Assembly: GCA_963663025.1 (NCBI GenBank)
Contig: OY760073.1
Span: forward strand, 2,232,001 to 2,296,000
Length of the DNA stretch: 64,000 bases
From: JAGWBF01 sp963663025
Lineage (GTDB): Bacteria > Chloroflexota > Dehalococcoidia > Lucifugimonadales > JAGWBF01
Reading direction: 5' to 3'
Numbering within the stretch: the stretch's first letter is position 1; each line of letters begins with the position of its first letter. The notes under the pieces were generated by a model that was not told where the DNA came from, searched no databases, and was given only the letters and a program-made list of their open reading frames with translations. The position numbers and the translations under genes are program-made. This document shows positions 62,714-64,000 of the stretch, piece by piece.

Positions 62714-63463
62714 CTAGCCGGGCTGATACCCCAGGGAGCGCAGGTATTCCAGGTCTTCCTTCGCCAAGTCCGCCGTCTCCAGGAGGTCGGGGCGGCTCTG
62801 TAGAGTCCTCAGCAGGGACTGCCTTCTCCGCCAGCGGGATATCTCTCCATGGTTGCCCGAAAGCAGCACCGGGGGCACCTCGGCGTCCCGGTAGCTCTGG
62901 GGTCGGGTGTATAGGGGATGCTGCAGTAAGCCGGTAGTCAACGAGTCCTCCGAAACGCTGTCCTCGGACCCCACGACCCCCGGGAGCAGGCGCACCACCG
63001 CATCCACCACAACCAGGGCGGCCAGCTCGCCTCCCGTCAGGATGTAGTCGCCGATGCTGATCTCATAGGTCGCCAAGTGCTCCCGCACACGCTCATCGAC
63101 GCCACCGTAGTGGCCGCAGATGAGCACCATCCCGGACTTGCCTGCCAGCTCCTCGGCCATCGACTGGGAGAAGACCCGCCCTTGGGGCGAGAGGAGGATG
63201 ATGGGCACATCTTTGCTATCTGCCGAGGCAAGGCCCTCCAGGGCGGCTTCCGCCCCTGCAAATATGGGCTCTGGCTTCATCACCATGCCGGGGCCGCCGC
63301 CGTACTGGTAGTCGTCGGCCGTCCTGTGAGGGTCGGTGGCGTACTCCCGGATATCGTCGATGGACACGCTTACGAGCCCGCTTTCCAAGGCACGGCCGAT
63401 CATGCTGGTGTGCAGGGGAGCATGGAACAGGTCGGGGAACAGGGTCAGGATGTGAATCTTCAT
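62714..63463 (-). CDS. trmD: tRNA (guanine-N1)-methyltransferase
   Basis: 249 residues from ATG 63463; the longer frame is not needed. KIHILTLFPDLF, YQYGGGPGMVMKPEPIF, LICGHYGGVDERVREH and ISIGDYILTGGELAALV form the trefoil-knot AdoMet site. It methylates G37 of tRNAs to prevent frameshifting. The usual neighbours rpsP and rplS are not beside it; a MogA-like gene lies upstream on the same strand, 25 bases away. Confidence 0.97.
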   Translation of the reverse strand: MKIHILTLFPDLFHAPLHTSMIGRALESGLVSVSIDDIREYATDPHRTADDYQYGGGPGMVMKPEPIFAGAEAALEGLASADSKDVPIILLSPQGRVFSQSMAEELAGKSGMVLICGHYGGVDERVREHLATYEISIGDYILTGGELAALVVVDAVVRLLPGVVGSEDSVSEDSLTTGLLQHPLYTRPQSYRDAEVPPVLLSGNHGEISRWRRRQSLLRTLQSRPDLLETADLAKEDLEYLRSLGYQPG

Positions 63464-63488
63464 CGCATGACGCCGGAAGTAGGGGTGC

Positions 63489-64000
63489 TCAGTTGGGAGC
63501 GCCCCCCTGACCCGGAGGGTTGGTTGGGTGCCCTTGGGAATCGCCCCGGAGGAGCTGGATGGCATGGGGCAGGACGGGCAGGACAACCTCCAGGCACTCC
63601 ACGACACCTTTGGGGCTGCCGGGGAGGGCAACTATGAGGGTGCCGCCCCGGGTACCAGCCACAGACCGGCTGAGCATTGCCATGGGTGTCTTGCTCAGGG
63701 TGCCGGACCTCATAGCCTCCGCCAAGCCGGGCACCTCCCTGTCGAACACCATCCTGCAGGCCTCGGGGGTCAGGTCCGTGAGGGCCACGCCGGTGCCTCC
63801 CGTGGTCACGATCAGGTCGAGCCCGTCGTCGTCGGCCCAGCTCTTGAGCCGGTCGGTGATCATGCCGGTGTCGTCGGAGACGATCTCGTAGCGCACCCGC
63901 TCGTAGTCGGGAGCGGCCAGCATCCTGGATATAGCCTCCCCGCTGGTATCTTCGCGCTGGCCATGGAACCCCGCGGTGCTGATGGTAAGTATACCCAGCT
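63489..64000 (-). CDS. MogA/MoaB-like molybdopterin protein, 5' end outside window
   Basis: The gene runs off the right edge. The frame is open to base 64000 (LGILTISTAGFHGQREDTSGEAISRMLA), which matches the N-terminal strand of MogA/MoaB, and continues with LIVTTGGTGVALTDLTPEA, the molybdopterin-binding GGTG loop, and IVALPGSPKGVVECLE. Function: adenylylation of molybdopterin or MPT binding during Moco synthesis. About 170 residues are visible; only a few N-terminal residues are likely missing. Confidence 0.88.
   Translation of the reverse strand, partial: LGILTISTAGFHGQREDTSGEAISRMLAAPDYERVRYEIVSDDTGMITDRLKSWADDDGLDLIVTTGGTGVALTDLTPEACRMVFDREVPGLAEAMRSGTLSKTPMAMLSRSVAGTRGGTLIVALPGSPKGVVECLEVVLPVLPHAIQLLRGDSQGHPTNPPGQGGAPN

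Overview
The window is G+C-rich, densely coded bacterial DNA. It carries a housekeeping core: rho, pyrG, lexA, rpsT, rel, hisS, trpS, purF/purM/purH, zwf, trmD and radC. Around the core lie many acyl-CoA, short-chain dehydrogenase, LLM-flavin and carboxymuconolactone-decarboxylase family genes, lipoproteins with LxxC lipoboxes, a DUF3179 protein and a GPP34 protein. This mix suggests a Chloroflexota lineage, probably Dehalococcoidia/SAR202-like. That placement is inference from gene content; no rRNA or other decisive marker is present.

Layout. 1-1.9 kb: tandem short-chain dehydrogenases, the first cut by the window edge. 1.9-3.4 kb: a frameshifted repeat-containing lipoprotein and an orphan HicB-like protein. 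3.5-9.1 kb: an accessory island directly after a tRNA-Ser(UGA) gene, visibly poorer in G+C. It holds a gene remnant, a calcineurin-like phosphoesterase translationally coupled to an HSP90-like GHKL ATPase, a small helical protein, and a convergent two-gene unit of a membrane protein plus a TIR-like protein. This island is the best candidate for an undescribed (probably defence) system. 9.2-12.7 kb: MOSC protein, enoyl-CoA hydratase, VWA protein. 12.7-13.3 kb: an array of noncoding repeats whose family recurs at 29.7-30.1 kb.

13.3-22 kb is mostly minus strand: rho, transaldolase, pyrG, an HMG-CoA-lyase-like gene, lexA with an autoregulatory box, rpsT and rel. 22.2-23.2 kb holds a small acidic ORF coupled to a PLD-family nuclease. 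23.3-29.6 kb: hisS, two enoyl-CoA hydratases, a small phosphatase, an LLM oxidoreductase and a DHA2-type exporter. 30.2-40 kb: trpS, an IMPase-like gene, tandem CMD genes, the purF-purM-purH cluster, a glycosyltransferase, a quinone oxidoreductase and a HAD hydrolase.

40-42.5 kb: a TPP enzyme followed by a GrdB-like gene with an in-frame UGA in a UxxC motif and an adjacent bacterial-SECIS-like hairpin, a probable selenoprotein. 42.7-47.5 kb: a complete AapJ / AapQMP-type amino-acid ABC transporter, then a convergent SulP transporter. 49.3-54.1 kb: the known ATP-grasp / alpha-E / transglutaminase module with an ammonium transporter inside it; the transglutaminase is split by a one-base frameshift. 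54.2-64 kb: GNAT, radC, an ApeA-like HEPN protein, GPP34, MFS, LLM, DUF3179, zwf, trmD and a partial MogA/MoaB.

Two gene starts (purF and the ATP-grasp gene) share a -35/18 bp/-10/6 nt/GTG arrangement that suggests leaderless mRNAs. All product calls come from reading motifs; no database search was run.
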